From: Hippasteria phrygiana
Taxonomy: Eukaryota; Echinodermata; Asteroidea; Valvatida; Goniasteridae
NCBI GenBank assembly: GCA_037893225.1
Contig: JAZGUH010000226.1
Coordinates: 434,001 to 498,000 of the forward strand
Length of the DNA: 64,000 bases
Direction of reading: 5' to 3'
Each line of letters opens with the position of its first letter. Position 1 is the stretch's first letter. The translations under genes and the position numbers were made by a program. Positions 38,055 to 47,554 of the stretch are shown piece by piece. Under the pieces are notes generated by a model, which searched no databases, was not told the origin of the DNA, and worked only from the letters and a program-made list of their open reading frames with translations.

Positions 38055-38319
38055 AGTCAGAAGTCATAAACCCAGAATGCCGTATAGCCAGGGATCACAC
38101 CCAATTTTACGATACACTGACCTGGGAAGCGACATTGTGGAGATCACTATGAGGATACAACTTTTTAACTTATAATTCGTCAAACAATCCACAAGGGAAA
38201 CTGACTAGGTAAATTTGAATACATTTTCAAAGTGAACAAAGAAAACTGGCAGGAGCGGGATTCGAACCTGCGGTCTCCGGAATACCGTACCGGCGCTCTA
38301 CCAACTGAGCTATATTGCC
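38055..38319 (-). repeat. tRNA-Thr-like module 1 plus body (SINE-like)
   Basis: The tRNA-like head is 38248-38319 on the minus strand, with the same boxes A and B, anticodon GGT and two acceptor mismatches. It is followed by a body of about 190 bp (38055-38247). The same body, preceded by a damaged head and followed by half a second tRNA-like module, is found on the + strand at 47253-47533. The two heads here are 315 bp apart, so the element looks like a paired tRNA-body-tRNA unit. Confidence 0.65.
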
Positions 38320-38395
38320 CTATGTTGGCGGTCTCCCAAATTGTCAGTACATTGTATCTTGTATGCATTTAAAAAGTTAAATAAAGTATATATAT

Positions 38396-38764
38396 TTCTG
38401 TCCAAGTTGAGTTTGTAGAAGGTGATCGACCTGATCTAGTTTACTCACACGTACTTGGTTAGTAAATAGATACATTCGGGCTCTGGAATTTTGTTTTTTG
38501 GGGAAACCCCCCGTATCCTGCTTGGACGCGGGACAGAACTGTAGCTTCGATTCAAGTCGCTTGGGCGATCGTTGACCGCGCGTCCTTGGCCTTAGGGGCG
38601 GAAAAAAAAAGCATTAAGGTTGTTGCAATGTCCATGCTCTGAGTGTAAATTTCAATTGAATGGATTCCCCCCTACAAATTATGAAAATAAACTATTATTT
38701 AACCAACAAACAATTACTACAGTGTGCTTTCCACTTGGTCGCACTAAATATTGTTTTATTATGT
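38396..38764 (+). repeat. Dispersed duplication P, copy 1
   Basis: It aligns, with substitutions and small indels, to 41307-42058. Shared landmarks include TTGTAGAAGGTGAT, GACAGAACTGTAGC, TCAATTTCAATTGAAT and AGTGTGCTTTCCA. Copy 1 lacks the 350-bp insertion present in copy 2, so it serves as the empty site. The origin of the repeat is not recognised. Confidence 0.75.
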
Positions 38765-38937
38765 CAAAAAATTAAACTTATTAAAGCAAGGGCATAACAG
38801 CTTCAAAGAATGAAACTTGGGACATACCTTTACCCCTGGAAGGGTATAACAGTATTTCCAAGTGCTTGTTGTAAGACATTCCTAAACGGAAAATAAGCTG
38901 ATGAAACAGTCACGGACAGTCTTCGTATAATTATTGT

Positions 38938-39093
38938 CAGTAGCGTATCCAGCTTGTTGTGCCAGGGAGGACAAATATCGTCCGAACCGTCTTAAAACCG
39001 TCGCAAAAACAAAATGTTCTTTTTTTTATGACGCTTCAAATGCCGCCAGGGGGGGGAACATCCCCCTTCCGCCCCTCGCTGGATACGCCACTG
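38938..39093. mobile_element. hAT-like MITE, copy 1 (156 bp)
   Basis: The inverted ends are CAGTAGCGTATCCAGC and GCTGGATACGCCACTG, 15 of 16 bp matching. The flanking octamers ATTATTGT and TATATTGT match at six positions, as expected of an aged 8-bp target duplication. The interior is about 70% alike by eye to the copy at 53328 and includes a G-run before the right end. It has no coding capacity. Confidence 0.78.
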
Positions 39094-39550
39094 TATATTG
39101 TGTGTGATTCAGCATATGCATGCGTGAAATGACAAACGTTTAGTTTAAGTTCAATACGTCATCTGAGTCATGAAAAATATAGTGAAAAACCACTCCGTTT
39201 TAACATTAATTTTGTGCACTTTCATGTGTGTTTATTTTAATTGGTGAGATCAAATAAGGCATGGCGTTGTGGACGTTTCGGATACAATTTTTCTCAAAGA
39301 TGACAGAATTTCAGACGGAAATATTTCTCAGGAGGATTGGTGCTGGTGTCATGTGAAAATCAGACTCCTATGAAAATCGGACTCCTTTTCCATATTATTG
39401 GTTAAACCCTCTCACGTGACCGGTCACTCTCCTAATTAACTCAACTTTACAGGCATGTGCAATACCACATGAGCCCGTATTCCATACGGTCTGAAATTCA
39501 CGCTACACCGGTCGTTATAAACAGTAGGTTTTGAGATTGAAACTAACCAT
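39094..39550. other. Unassigned sequence
   Basis: No exon, RNA or repeat match inside the window was recognised. Confidence 0.4.
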
Positions 39551-39760
39551 TTTTTTTTACTTTTAATCATTACCAAAGCTATATCATATCCGTTAAATGT
39601 CATTCTGAAAACTACAGTTGAATTGAACTGGTTATTCATTGCATGGTTCGTTTCAGAAAAACATGAAACTGTGATATATGACCAGTCAGTGACTGACCTG
39701 ATTCTTGCATGTACTGGGTTCAGGTAGGTCGGCAGAACACATTATTTTGTGACGAAGACC
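39551..39760 (+). repeat. Dispersed duplication Q, copy 1
   Basis: It aligns to 47555-48150: ATCATTACCAAAGCTATAT, ACATGAAACTGTGA, CAGTGACTGACCTGATT and AGGTCGGCA recur in order. Copy 1 is uninterrupted at GTTGAATTGAACTGG (39616-39630), which is the empty site for the TA-flanked MITE in copy 2. Confidence 0.7.
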
Positions 39761-39967
39761 TGCTTAAGGAGAAGCCCAGGGAGGTAAGGTCCGGGTTGAA
39801 TTGAAGGACAAGAACTGACCTTAAGCTTTAGGAGTAATTCCGGGAGCAGGATGTACCTCCCCTTCCCAAGTTCAATACCCGAACGAACCCGGATAAACCT
39901 TGCTTTTGCTATAATTTTCAGAAATGTATGGGCGCGGGGGTTTAGCAAATGTTATTGCAATGACCTG

Positions 39968-40180
39968 CAGCGTAGCCAAAGCTGTCTCCATTGGGGGGGG
40001 GGGGCTGGTTGTTAAAGTGGGGGGGGGGGGGGGGAGGCGCTCAGTGTTTTTTCTTTATAATACTATTATTTTCTGCGTTTGCGAAATTTTCAGTGGGGGG
40101 GGGCGACTGGGGGATACTCCTTTTTATGGGGAGGGGGCGTGCGCCTCCCTCCCCCAAGGCCCCCCTTAGCTACGCCACTG
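39968..40180. mobile_element. Probable MITE with G-rich interior
   Basis: The left end CAGCGTAGCC and the right end AGCTACGCCACTG are inverted versions of one another apart from a 3-base gap. The interior contains two long G-runs (about 39992-40003 and 40020-40034). No clear target duplication was found. Possibly a relative of the hAT-like MITE at 38938. Confidence 0.5.
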
Positions 40181-40440
40181 CCTGTTTAATGTTTTATGTT
40201 CATAGATGCTGAAAAAAACCAAGAGCAAAATGCTATTCTCGTAGTGTGGCTTTCGCCCGTTCACGGATGTATAACTGACTGTAAACAAAATGTGGACTAA
40301 ATGGTAAATTGAGGGCAGTATTTGAAAAAAAGGCATATTTTTTCAACAATGGTCGCCGACCTTCAAGGGTGCAATGCTTTCACAGAATACTTGAGACTAA
40401 TTTACCAAGTGTCAAATAAGGTCTTTCATAATCATTCTTA
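40181..40440. other. Unassigned sequence
   Basis: Nothing recognised. Confidence 0.4.
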
Positions 40441-40557
40441 TACCCCTGTCATTTGCCTAAAGTTCGAAACGTTAGGCCAGCTAATTTTGTTGATTTTTAT
40501 ATTTCAGATCAATTCAGTCAGCTAGCGGTTTGCAGCAGTTTAATTCATTTTCATAAT
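40441..40557 (+). pseudogene. Penelope-like element 3'-end remnant
   Basis: It matches 43853-43981, the 3' end of the Penelope-like remnant: CTGTCATTTGCCT, AGTTCGAAACGT, AGGCCAGCTAATTTT and GTTTGCAGCAGTTT recur in order. Between GCCT and AGTTCGAAAC it lacks the stem-II-like hairpin present in the other copy. Confidence 0.6.
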
Positions 40558-40599
40558 ATAATAAAAGTCAGCTAAAACTTGGAGTCAATTTCATAGAGC

Positions 40600-40782
40600 T
40601 GCTTCAGCAAAAAAGTTGCTCACGTACAAATAAAACATTGCTTAGTAAAATCAAGTTACTAGCTAAAACTCCATGTGACTGTCATGCTAAGCAAACAACA
40701 GCTAAATACCAGTCACAAGCAATATACATCACATGGAGTTTTGGCTGGTAAGCTGGTTTTACTATTTTTGTGCTGAAGCAAG
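40600..40782. repeat. Imperfect fold-back repeat (about 183 bp)
   Basis: GCTTCAGCA at 40601 pairs with TGCTGAAGC at 40771. AGTAAAATCAAG...AGCTAAAACTCCATGTGA in the left arm pairs imperfectly with TCACATGGAGTTTTGGCTGG...TGGTTTTACT in the right arm. It is probably a fold-back MITE. No target duplication was identified. Confidence 0.6.
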
Positions 40783-41306
40783 TTTTTATGCATAAGCACA
40801 TCAGATGTATAACCTAACCTATTTCCAAGGTCTGAGTGTAAAACGTATATCATCATGTGTAATATTTATAAGAAAATTTGAAAAAAAACGAAGAATTGAC
40901 ATACGGACATTCAGACTGGCGCCGTATATACAGATATTGCAGCTTGCATGCAAGCACAGCGCCAAGGGTACCACTCTGAATTCCAACGATCCTACTTTTT
41001 TGAACAAAACTGGCGTCCCCCAAATGATTTGCGTCAATGATTTTCAGACAAACGGCGCATTTTCAAGGGATGGTCGTGTACATTATTATATTCTACTTTT
41101 CAATGATCTTTCCAACCATAGCACTTTTAGGACGAACGCTTTTTGTAGCCCAATCGGGCGCCTCTTGGGTATTGTGTTCCTTATTGCTAATCCACTTTGT
41201 GTGCAAAAGCAACGATTTTCACCACTTAGTGCCTACGCTTAAGTTTCCATTACTTTAACAATAGCATATAAATTTGCATAACGTATGAGAAGTATTTTAA
41301 TATTTT
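40783..41306. other. Unassigned sequence with an unsupported open frame
   Basis: A 145-codon open frame (40805-41242, +) has no recognisable domain, no splice context and no homologue elsewhere in the window. I do not call it a gene. Confidence 0.4.
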
Positions 41307-42058
41307 TGTCCAAGTTCAGTTTCCATTATTTTGAATCACCTAGGCTTGTAGAAGGTGATTGACCTAATCTAGTTTAATCTTACACACGTACGCTGTCAAT
41401 AAATGCATGCCGTTTCGGGGGGCAGGAATTTTGTTTTTCGGGGAAATCCCGTAAAGTTGTATTCTGTGTGGACGCGGGATGACAGAACTGTAGCCTCGAT
41501 TCAAGTCGCTTGGTTGATCGTTGACAGAGTCGTGGTCTGAATTTTTCGTCGGAATAAAGCATTAAAGGTAGTGTACATGATTAGCCATTGTTGCAATTTT
41601 CAGAAATGGGCTGATTTGGGGCTTAGTAATTTATAGGAAATATCGTTGCACTGACCTGTTCAAAGTTTTGCGTTGTTGGATGGCGAATAAACGAGAGAAA
41701 AACGGCGCTCGTTTTCAACCGTCGATCGGATGCCAGCATGTCCGGGGCGCGCCACTCGTCCGGGTAGCCACGCGCGCCTTGACTAAAGGCTATACAGGGT
41801 AGTTTTCCCAACGATTTCAAGCTGGAAATTGTTGGAAAACGATATAAATTTCCACTTTTCTTGACAACGGCAGCACACATGGTGCCATAATTTCACAGGA
41901 TGATTGAGACTACTATTAACTTAGGTTGCGATGTCCGTGCTCTGACTATCAATTTCAATTGAATCGATTCCCTCCTCTAACGAATTATAAATATAATACA
42001 TTGTTTTAACCAAGAAACACTTACTATAGTGTGCTTTCCATTTGGTCGTTTTATTATG
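41307..42058 (+). repeat. Dispersed duplication P, copy 2 (interrupted)
   Basis: This is the homologue of 38396-38764, split by a 350-bp insertion at AGCATTAA (41559-41565). After the insertion the match resumes at TAGGTTGCGATGTCCGTGCTCTG (41922 on). Confidence 0.75.
41566..41915. mobile_element. TTAA-flanked MITE (piggyBac-type target)
   Basis: It is present in duplication copy 2 and absent from copy 1. It is bordered by TTAA on both sides (41562-41565 and 41916-41919). The ends AGGTAGTGTAC and, inverted, TAGTAGTCTCA are imperfect inverted repeats. TTAA duplication is typical of piggyBac and a few other superfamilies. The minus-strand open frame inside (41623-41880) has no recognised domain. 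Confidence 0.6.
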
Positions 42059-42357
42059 ATCCACGCGCAAAGATTGGTGTAGGCCCTACATTTAAAAGGA
42101 ACCATGCTTCTCAAATTGACCGGATCACATTTTATTTCATAAATAAATTCATTTATATGTATTAAATGTGAATTAAAAGCCAAACTGGTTCAAGCGAAGT
42201 TTTAGTGTGATTATTTGACTCAAATTGAGGGCGCTGTTCGTGACGTAGACCGAGGCACCGAAATTCATGGATCGACTCGATAGTCTGGACCCGGCCCGTA
42301 TACACACACTAGGTCTACACGTGCAATTTCGTAAGTTGCAACAACAACTAACATCGA
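42059..42357. other. Unassigned sequence (candidate THAP intron side)
   Basis: This lies downstream of the THAP exon's splice donor. No following exon was recognised. Confidence 0.4.
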
Positions 42358-42363
42358 ACTTAC

Positions 42364-42707
42364 CCTGATTTTCTCCCTTTTAGCGAAGGCTCCTCGGGGA
42401 ATGGGCCGTTTAACTGCTTTCGCCTTTATCTTACTCACATCTGGGAACTTTGTTGGGATGGCAGTGGACTTGAGCATATTTTTAATGGTCATCCCAAAGG
42501 ATTTGAAAATACCAGTATCGAAACACGACGGCTCAAAGTGGTCGCTACATAACGCTGAAAAGCTGCTGGGCCGGACCTCTTTGCTCTTGTCACCTTCACT
42601 TTCGCCGTCCGAATTCTCCGATATTTCGCTTCAGTTGGAAATAAATGAAGGCTTACTCCACCCGTCGTTGTTTTGCTGCACCCAGCAGCCACACACCTTG
42701 TCGGCAT
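42364..42707 (-). pseudogene. THAP-domain exon with frameshift
   Basis: On the minus strand the frame opens with MPTRCVAAGCS and shows the THAP zinc-finger start C-x4-C followed by SLHLFP. After about 50 codons the family pattern continues only in another frame: ALCSDHFEPSCFD supplies the C-x2-H half, and AIPTKFP matches the closing AVPTxF of THAP domains. The frame change lies in the GAAAAGC run near 42557-42563 and needs one base. Two positions where the family has tryptophan read arginine. The exon ends at a good splice donor (GTAAGT, 42358-42363). THAP domains bind DNA in host regulators and in P-element-type transposases; which applies is not visible. A sequencing error could explain the frameshift, but not both Trp-to-Arg changes. 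Confidence 0.75.
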
Positions 42708-43050
42708 GGCCGAAAAACATTATATTTTGCTTAGATTTTGGACGAAGAATTTTCGCCGTACAATGTACACACAATGCATACCCGTGATGAATGGGTAATG
42801 TGCCTCGATCTACGTCACACACTTATGTTAATGAGGGTCCGACTCAGGGGGCGGAGTAGCTTGGACAAACATTTTCAAAAATGGTTTGCTCATATTTAAT
42901 CTGGGAAATAATTGTCTCTGGACACAAAATATCATTGTCAAGATAATACTTTATTGTTTTAAGCAAGAATAATGCAATATAAACCCTAAATCAAGTAGTG
43001 CACGAATTAGGAGCATCCCGCTCCTAATTAAAATTTAAAACTTTGGTACT
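42708..43050. other. Unassigned sequence
   Basis: This is upstream of the THAP exon on the minus strand. No promoter element or exon is convincingly visible. Confidence 0.4.
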
Positions 43051-43457
43051 TTTAAGTGCGATTCCAGGTGTGTTGTTTGCCAGACTCACATGCAGGAGTC
43101 TGACTCCTTTTCTGGCTATTCATCTGGAACTACTCACAGAACCAATGGCAACATCACTTGCAACACCTCTAATGTCATATATCTCATTTCTTGCAGGGTT
43201 TGTGGTATCCAGTATGTCGGGGAGACCAAGAACACGCTCAAAAAGCGTTTCTATGGCCATCGATCGACTGTGAACACCAAGAAAATGGACACCCCTGTTG
43301 GTCATCACTTCAACTTGCCTAACCATTCCATTCCATTTCATTAGAATCACTTTGCCACCGCAAGGACTCAGTTCGCCTCAGCCGAGAGAAAGTTTGGATG
43401 AAACGTCTTCGGACTATTCAACCACATGGTCTCAACATCCAGGAAGGGAATGATTAA
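43051..43457 (+). pseudogene. Penelope-like element: C-terminal GIY-YIG endonuclease remnant
   Basis: The frame from 43057 gives a Cys-rich linker (CDSRCVVC) and then NVIYLISC...IQYVGETKNTLKKRF, which is the GIY-YIG nuclease core with its catalytic Arg, followed by GHHFNLPNHS. The frame closes at a TAG near 43342. Two changes of frame later, HRKDSVRLSREKVWMKRL and a TAA at 43455-43457 complete the C-terminus usual for Penelope-like elements. The reverse transcriptase part is absent, so this is a 5'-truncated, inactive copy. GIY-YIG nucleases nick the target in these retroelements. Confidence 0.8.
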
Positions 43458-43981
43458 CTTTAAATTTTCCCCCATTGTCATTTGTTTACAGATTATCCTT
43501 CCGGCAAAACCCTCTTGGGGTCTCTTGGCCAAATGGGGTTGTCTTTCCATTTCCTGTTTATCCTTGCCACTTCTCTTTGTTCCTTCTCTTGCCCTATTAC
43601 CACCTTCAATTCAACCCCCCCCCCCCCCCCCCAACCACATTCCTTTGTCTATTTCCCCAGCTCCAACCTTCATCTTAATCCCTCCCCTCCTTCATCCTTA
43701 CCCTAATTACACTTCTTTGTTCCTGTCTTCCTGGCTGTCCTTTTCTCTCCCTTTGATGTTTACATACCCACTGCCATGCTCCTTTGCATCCCTCTTTTGT
43801 GTTTCTCCACCCACCCCCTCATGCATGTGCGTTCCCTACATGTTTGTTTCTTGTACTCTGTCATTTGCCTTTGAGAAAGAACTTGCTTAAGTTCGAAACG
43901 TCAGGCCAGCTAATTTTTTGATTTGTATATTTCAGGTCCATTCAGTCAGTCAGCAGTTTGCAGCAGTTTTATTCATTTTCA
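43458..43981 (+). repeat. Penelope-like element 3' non-coding region
   Basis: A pyrimidine-rich stretch with a C-run (about 43615-43632) leads to the conserved 3' end shared with 40441-40557. At 43867-43906 there is a hammerhead-like arrangement: GCCT, then a perfect 6-bp stem (GAACTT-GCTT-AAGTTC, 43879-43894), then GAAAC-GTC and AGGC, which pairs with the first GCCT. The CTGATGA part of the core is replaced by CTTTGAGA, so it is probably a decayed ribozyme. Confidence 0.6.
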
Positions 43982-44082
43982 TACTTATTAGATCTGTTAG
44001 TTATCTTTAGTTATTTTGGTGAGTTTGTATATGCCGGCAATCGTGGACCTAGGACAAAAGAATTCAGGCGTAGACAAAGGGG
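43982..44082. other. Target sequence of the CR1/L2 copy
   Basis: This short stretch has GTGGACC/GGTCCAC words like those of 46275-47260, so the CR1/L2 copy probably landed inside that repeat family. The junction shares TCCAC with the element. Confidence 0.5.
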
Positions 44083-46274
44083 TCCACACTGAAGTCTATT
44101 CTGGAAAAGCATGCTCCACTGAAAACTCGCTGTATTACCATTAGACCAGCCAATCCATGGTATTCCCCGGAGATTGCCGATGCCAAGAGACACCGCAAGA
44201 AATTGGAGAGACGCTGGAGGAAAACCAGATCAGAATCTGATAGAAACCAATTTAAAGCGCAACGACTCTGTGTTGTTAATATGATCAACAGTGCCAAATC
44301 ATCATACTTCAAAGAAAAACTAGCCAGCTGTGGGAACCAGAGAGAGCTCTACAAAATTGTTGAATCTCTACTCCACAACAAAGGAAAAACTAAACTACCC
44401 ACACACGACAATAAACAGGAATTGGCGACAACTTTTAGTGATTATTTCATAACAAAGATTCGGAACATTCGTAATAATCTTGACCACGATCTAGATTGTA
44501 TGCAGCCGTATACCACCGAGTCATCTCACTCTGATATTACACCATTGGAAGAATTCACACCAGCTCTGGATGAGGAAATCAGGAAAATCATCAAATCATC
44601 ACCATCAAAGACGTGCGATTTGGATCCAATTCCTACCTGGCTCCTAAAGAACAATCTGAATATTTTGACTCCAGTTATCTCCAAAATTGTCAACCTGTCT
44701 CTTCAATCTTCTAAATTCCCACAGCAATTTAGAAATGCCCTGGTGACTCCTCTGCTGAAGAAACCCACCCTCGATCCTGAAAACCTCAAGAACTTTCGTC
44801 CCGTATCCAACCTTTCATTCATATCCAAAGTAATAGAGAAGGTTGTTTATTCCCAAATTACTGATCATCTGACTGAACACAATCTACATGAACCATTGCA
44901 ATCTGCGTATAGAAAACATCATGGAACAGAGACTGCTCTTCTAAGAGTTAAGAACGATATTCTCCGGGCAGTTGACGATAAGCGTGGTGTGTTCCTTGTT
45001 CTCCTTGATCTCTCTGCAGCATTCGACACTATAGACTATGATGTTTTATTCCACCGCCTTCAGTCCATCGGTGTTACTGGTCCAGCCCTGCAATGGATTA
45101 GATCATATATATGTCATCGAACACAGACTGTGAACATCAATGGATCTTTATCATCTCCCATCTCACTTTCTTCTGGCGTCCCTCAAGGATCAGTATTAGG
45201 TCCCTTATTCTTCACAATATACTCCGAGCCTATTGCCGCTATTGTACGGAGGCATCAACTTCAAGTTCATTGCTATGCAGACGACACACAGATATATGGA
45301 TCGTTTCATCTAGGAAACCAAGACGACGAACATTCCGTGAGACAGCGTATTGAACAATGTGTTTGTGATCTTAAGCAATGGATGACCAGGAATAAATTAA
45401 AATTTAACGACGACAAGACCGAACTTCTAATTATCACTTCCAAACGTAGCCAGGATAAAATCAGATGCAACCAGATGCAATTTGGGACTTCTAATATTCA
45501 ACGTTCTACGACTGCACGTAATCTTGGCATCATGTTTGACAGCACGATGTCAATGGAATCGCATGTCAAGAAAGTTTGCCAAACGTCATACTACCATATT
45601 AGAAACATCAACAGCATCCGCCGAATCCTGACTGATGAGTCGGCTGCCATCCTTATCCATGCTCTCGTGACATCAAGGTTGGATAATGGCAACTCACTTC
45701 TGTTTGGAATCACCAACACTCTCATGTGCAAACTTCAACATGTTCAAAACACTGCGGCTCGTGTCTTATCCCGAACACGGAAATTTGACCACATTACTCC
45801 AGTCCTGAGAAATCTTCACTGGCTTCCAGTCAAACAGAGGGTTGCCTTCAAAATAATCCTACTTACCTGGAAAGCCCTCAATGACAGTGCACCAACATAT
45901 CTGCAGGATCTCTTCACCCAGTATTCCCCTAATCGCCACCTAAGGTCATCTGACAAACATCTTCTTGTGACACCAAGAACTAGAACATCGTATGGGGACT
46001 ATGCCTTCTCAGTTGCGGCGCCCACTCTATGGAACTCTTTGCCTCAGGAAATTCGTAGCTGTCAATCTTTACATACCTTCAAATGCCTTCTTAAAACATT
46101 CCTGTTTAACTCAACTTATAATTAGATTGCTGGTTTTGTTTCAAGTATACATACATGTACATGTATATTTAACTATTTGTAGAGTTCTGGACAGTTTCTT
46201 TTCTTCAAGCGCCTCGGAATATGTCTACATAGATAGATGGCGCTTTACAAATGCTTGTATTATTATTATTATTT
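44083..46274 (+). pseudogene. 5'-truncated CR1/L2-like non-LTR retrotransposon
   Basis: The copy begins abruptly at the codon equivalent to residue 446 of the full element at 58581 and stays open to TAG at 46123-46125. It therefore keeps the whole reverse transcriptase (LLDLSAAFDT, SSGVPQGSVLGP, CYADDTQIY) and C-terminal domain but lacks the 2A region and endonuclease. It has no own ATG start at the truncation. The 3' UTR ends with a stem (AAGCGCC 46207-46213, GGCGCTT 46239-46245) and an (ATT)n tail. I found only two base differences from the other copy over 2,043 coding bases (45327 and 45888), both synonymous. Confidence 0.88.
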
Positions 46275-47260
46275 GACCTAACGTCCACGATTGAAAATCG
46301 TGTACAAAACCAATGGGAGGCCTTCCGAAAAAGTTAGAGTATAAACAAAAGAGGAACAATGGGAGGTCCACGATTGCACCCGTTTACATGACTGTGTGTG
46401 TGTGTGTGTGTGTGTGTATGAGTTTGTATAGATAGTCAAACCGTGGACCTTTAAAAAAGAGGACAATAGGGTCCACGATTGAGTCAAGGTCCACGATTGA
46501 AAATCGTGTACAAAACATATGGGAGGCCTTCCGAAAAGTTAGGGTATAAACAAAAGAGGAACAATGGGAGGTCCGCGATTGCCGGTGTTTACACACTTGG
46601 AGAGATATACCGTACCCTGTGGAGACATGAAAACAATAGAGACAAAGGGACTGAATAGGTCTCCACAGGGCAATTCTATGGGTTAGGTTGTTTCCACAAG
46701 GAAAATTCTATGGGGGTTTGCTTAAGTACAGGGACAAAGGGGAGAACAATGCCATGTCTCCACAGGGATGCAAAAACGCCGATACTTGTATGTGTGTTGA
46801 ATACTCTATGTGGACCTGTGAACAAAAGAGTTGGGTGTGAACAATAGATGAGAGACCTTATGTGGACCTGACCCAGGTCCACACAAGGTTTTGCACTTTT
46901 GGAAAAAGAGGTCTAGAGGTAAAATTGGGGTTGGGTTACATTTGAAAAAGTGAGGGGTGACACTTGAGGGGACCACAGTCACGAATTTGGGTTGAAAATA
47001 TTTCCTGGTTGTGAGAATAATTAGTATTTTGCCCGACAATTCTTAACTACACGAATACAAAGGAATGTCCACATAATGTATGTAATGTAGAGCTGGGTGA
47101 GTTTGTTTTTGCATTCAATCGGGGACCTTTAACAATAGAGGACAATAGGGTCCCCAGTTGAGAAAGGTCCCCATTTGAAAATCGTGTACAAAACCAATGA
47201 GGGTCCTTGCCAAAAAGTTAAAGTATGAACAATAGGAGGTCCCTGATTGAAGTTGTTCGA
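46275..47260. repeat. Palindrome-rich 'GTCCAC/GTCTCC' repeat family
   Basis: A block of about 100 bp (GTCCACGATTG...AAAATCGTGTACAAAAC...AACAATGGGAGGTCC) occurs at 46281-46378 and 46490-46582, with a third variant at about 47160-47250. Between them lie short palindromes such as CCCTGTGGAGAC/GTCTCCACAGGG (near 46616-46670) and TGTGGACCTG/CAGGTCCACA (near 46862-46886). A (TG)n tract lies at about 46391-46418. Related sequence is at 62908-63420. No coding frame is supported. Confidence 0.6.
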
Positions 47261-47533
47261 GTTGGTAGAACGCCGGGGGTCGCAGGTTCGAGTGCCACTT
47301 CTGCCGGTTTTCTTTGTTTGCTTTGGAAATTCATTCAAATTGATCTAGTCAGTTTTTCTGGTGGTTTGTTTGACGAAATTGTAAGTGAATTAGTGTTATC
47401 CTCATTGCGTGATCTCCACAATGTCGCTTCCCATGTTTTATCGTAAAATTGGGCGTGATCCTTGGTATATACGCATTATGACTTCTGACTAGGTACGGAA
47501 TTCCGGAGGTCCCAGGTGCGAATCCCGCTTCTG
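47253..47533 (+). repeat. tRNA-Thr-like SINE-like element, damaged copy
   Basis: The head (47253-47305) retains GTTGGTAGAACGCCGG and GTCGCAGGTTCGAGT but has lost the anticodon arm. The body (47306-47490) matches the reverse complement of 38055-38247, including GATCTCCACAATGTCGCTTC and TTATGACTTCTGACT. It runs directly into the 3' half of a second tRNA-like unit (47491-47533, TTCCGGAGGTCCCAGG). Confidence 0.65.
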
Positions 47534-47554
47534 TTTGTTTTTTGTTTTTGTTTT

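Noticed and set aside
37933..38319. Two functional tRNA-Thr(GGT) genes
   Set aside because: Acceptor and anticodon stem mismatches, C at position 33, and shared flanks with a damaged third copy fit a tRNA-derived repeat better than working genes.
40805..41242. 145-codon open frame as a gene
   Set aside because: It has no recognisable domain, no splice sites in frame and no conservation visible inside the window.
41623..41880. 85-codon minus-strand open frame as a gene
   Set aside because: It lies wholly inside the 350-bp TTAA-flanked MITE and matches no known domain.
43426..43890. 154-codon open frame after the Penelope-like remnant
   Set aside because: It is a translation of the pyrimidine-rich 3' UTR, including a C-run, and is not conserved with the copy at 40441.
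46391..46418. (TG)n tract as a regulatory site
   Set aside because: It is a plain dinucleotide microsatellite with nothing beside it to suggest a function.
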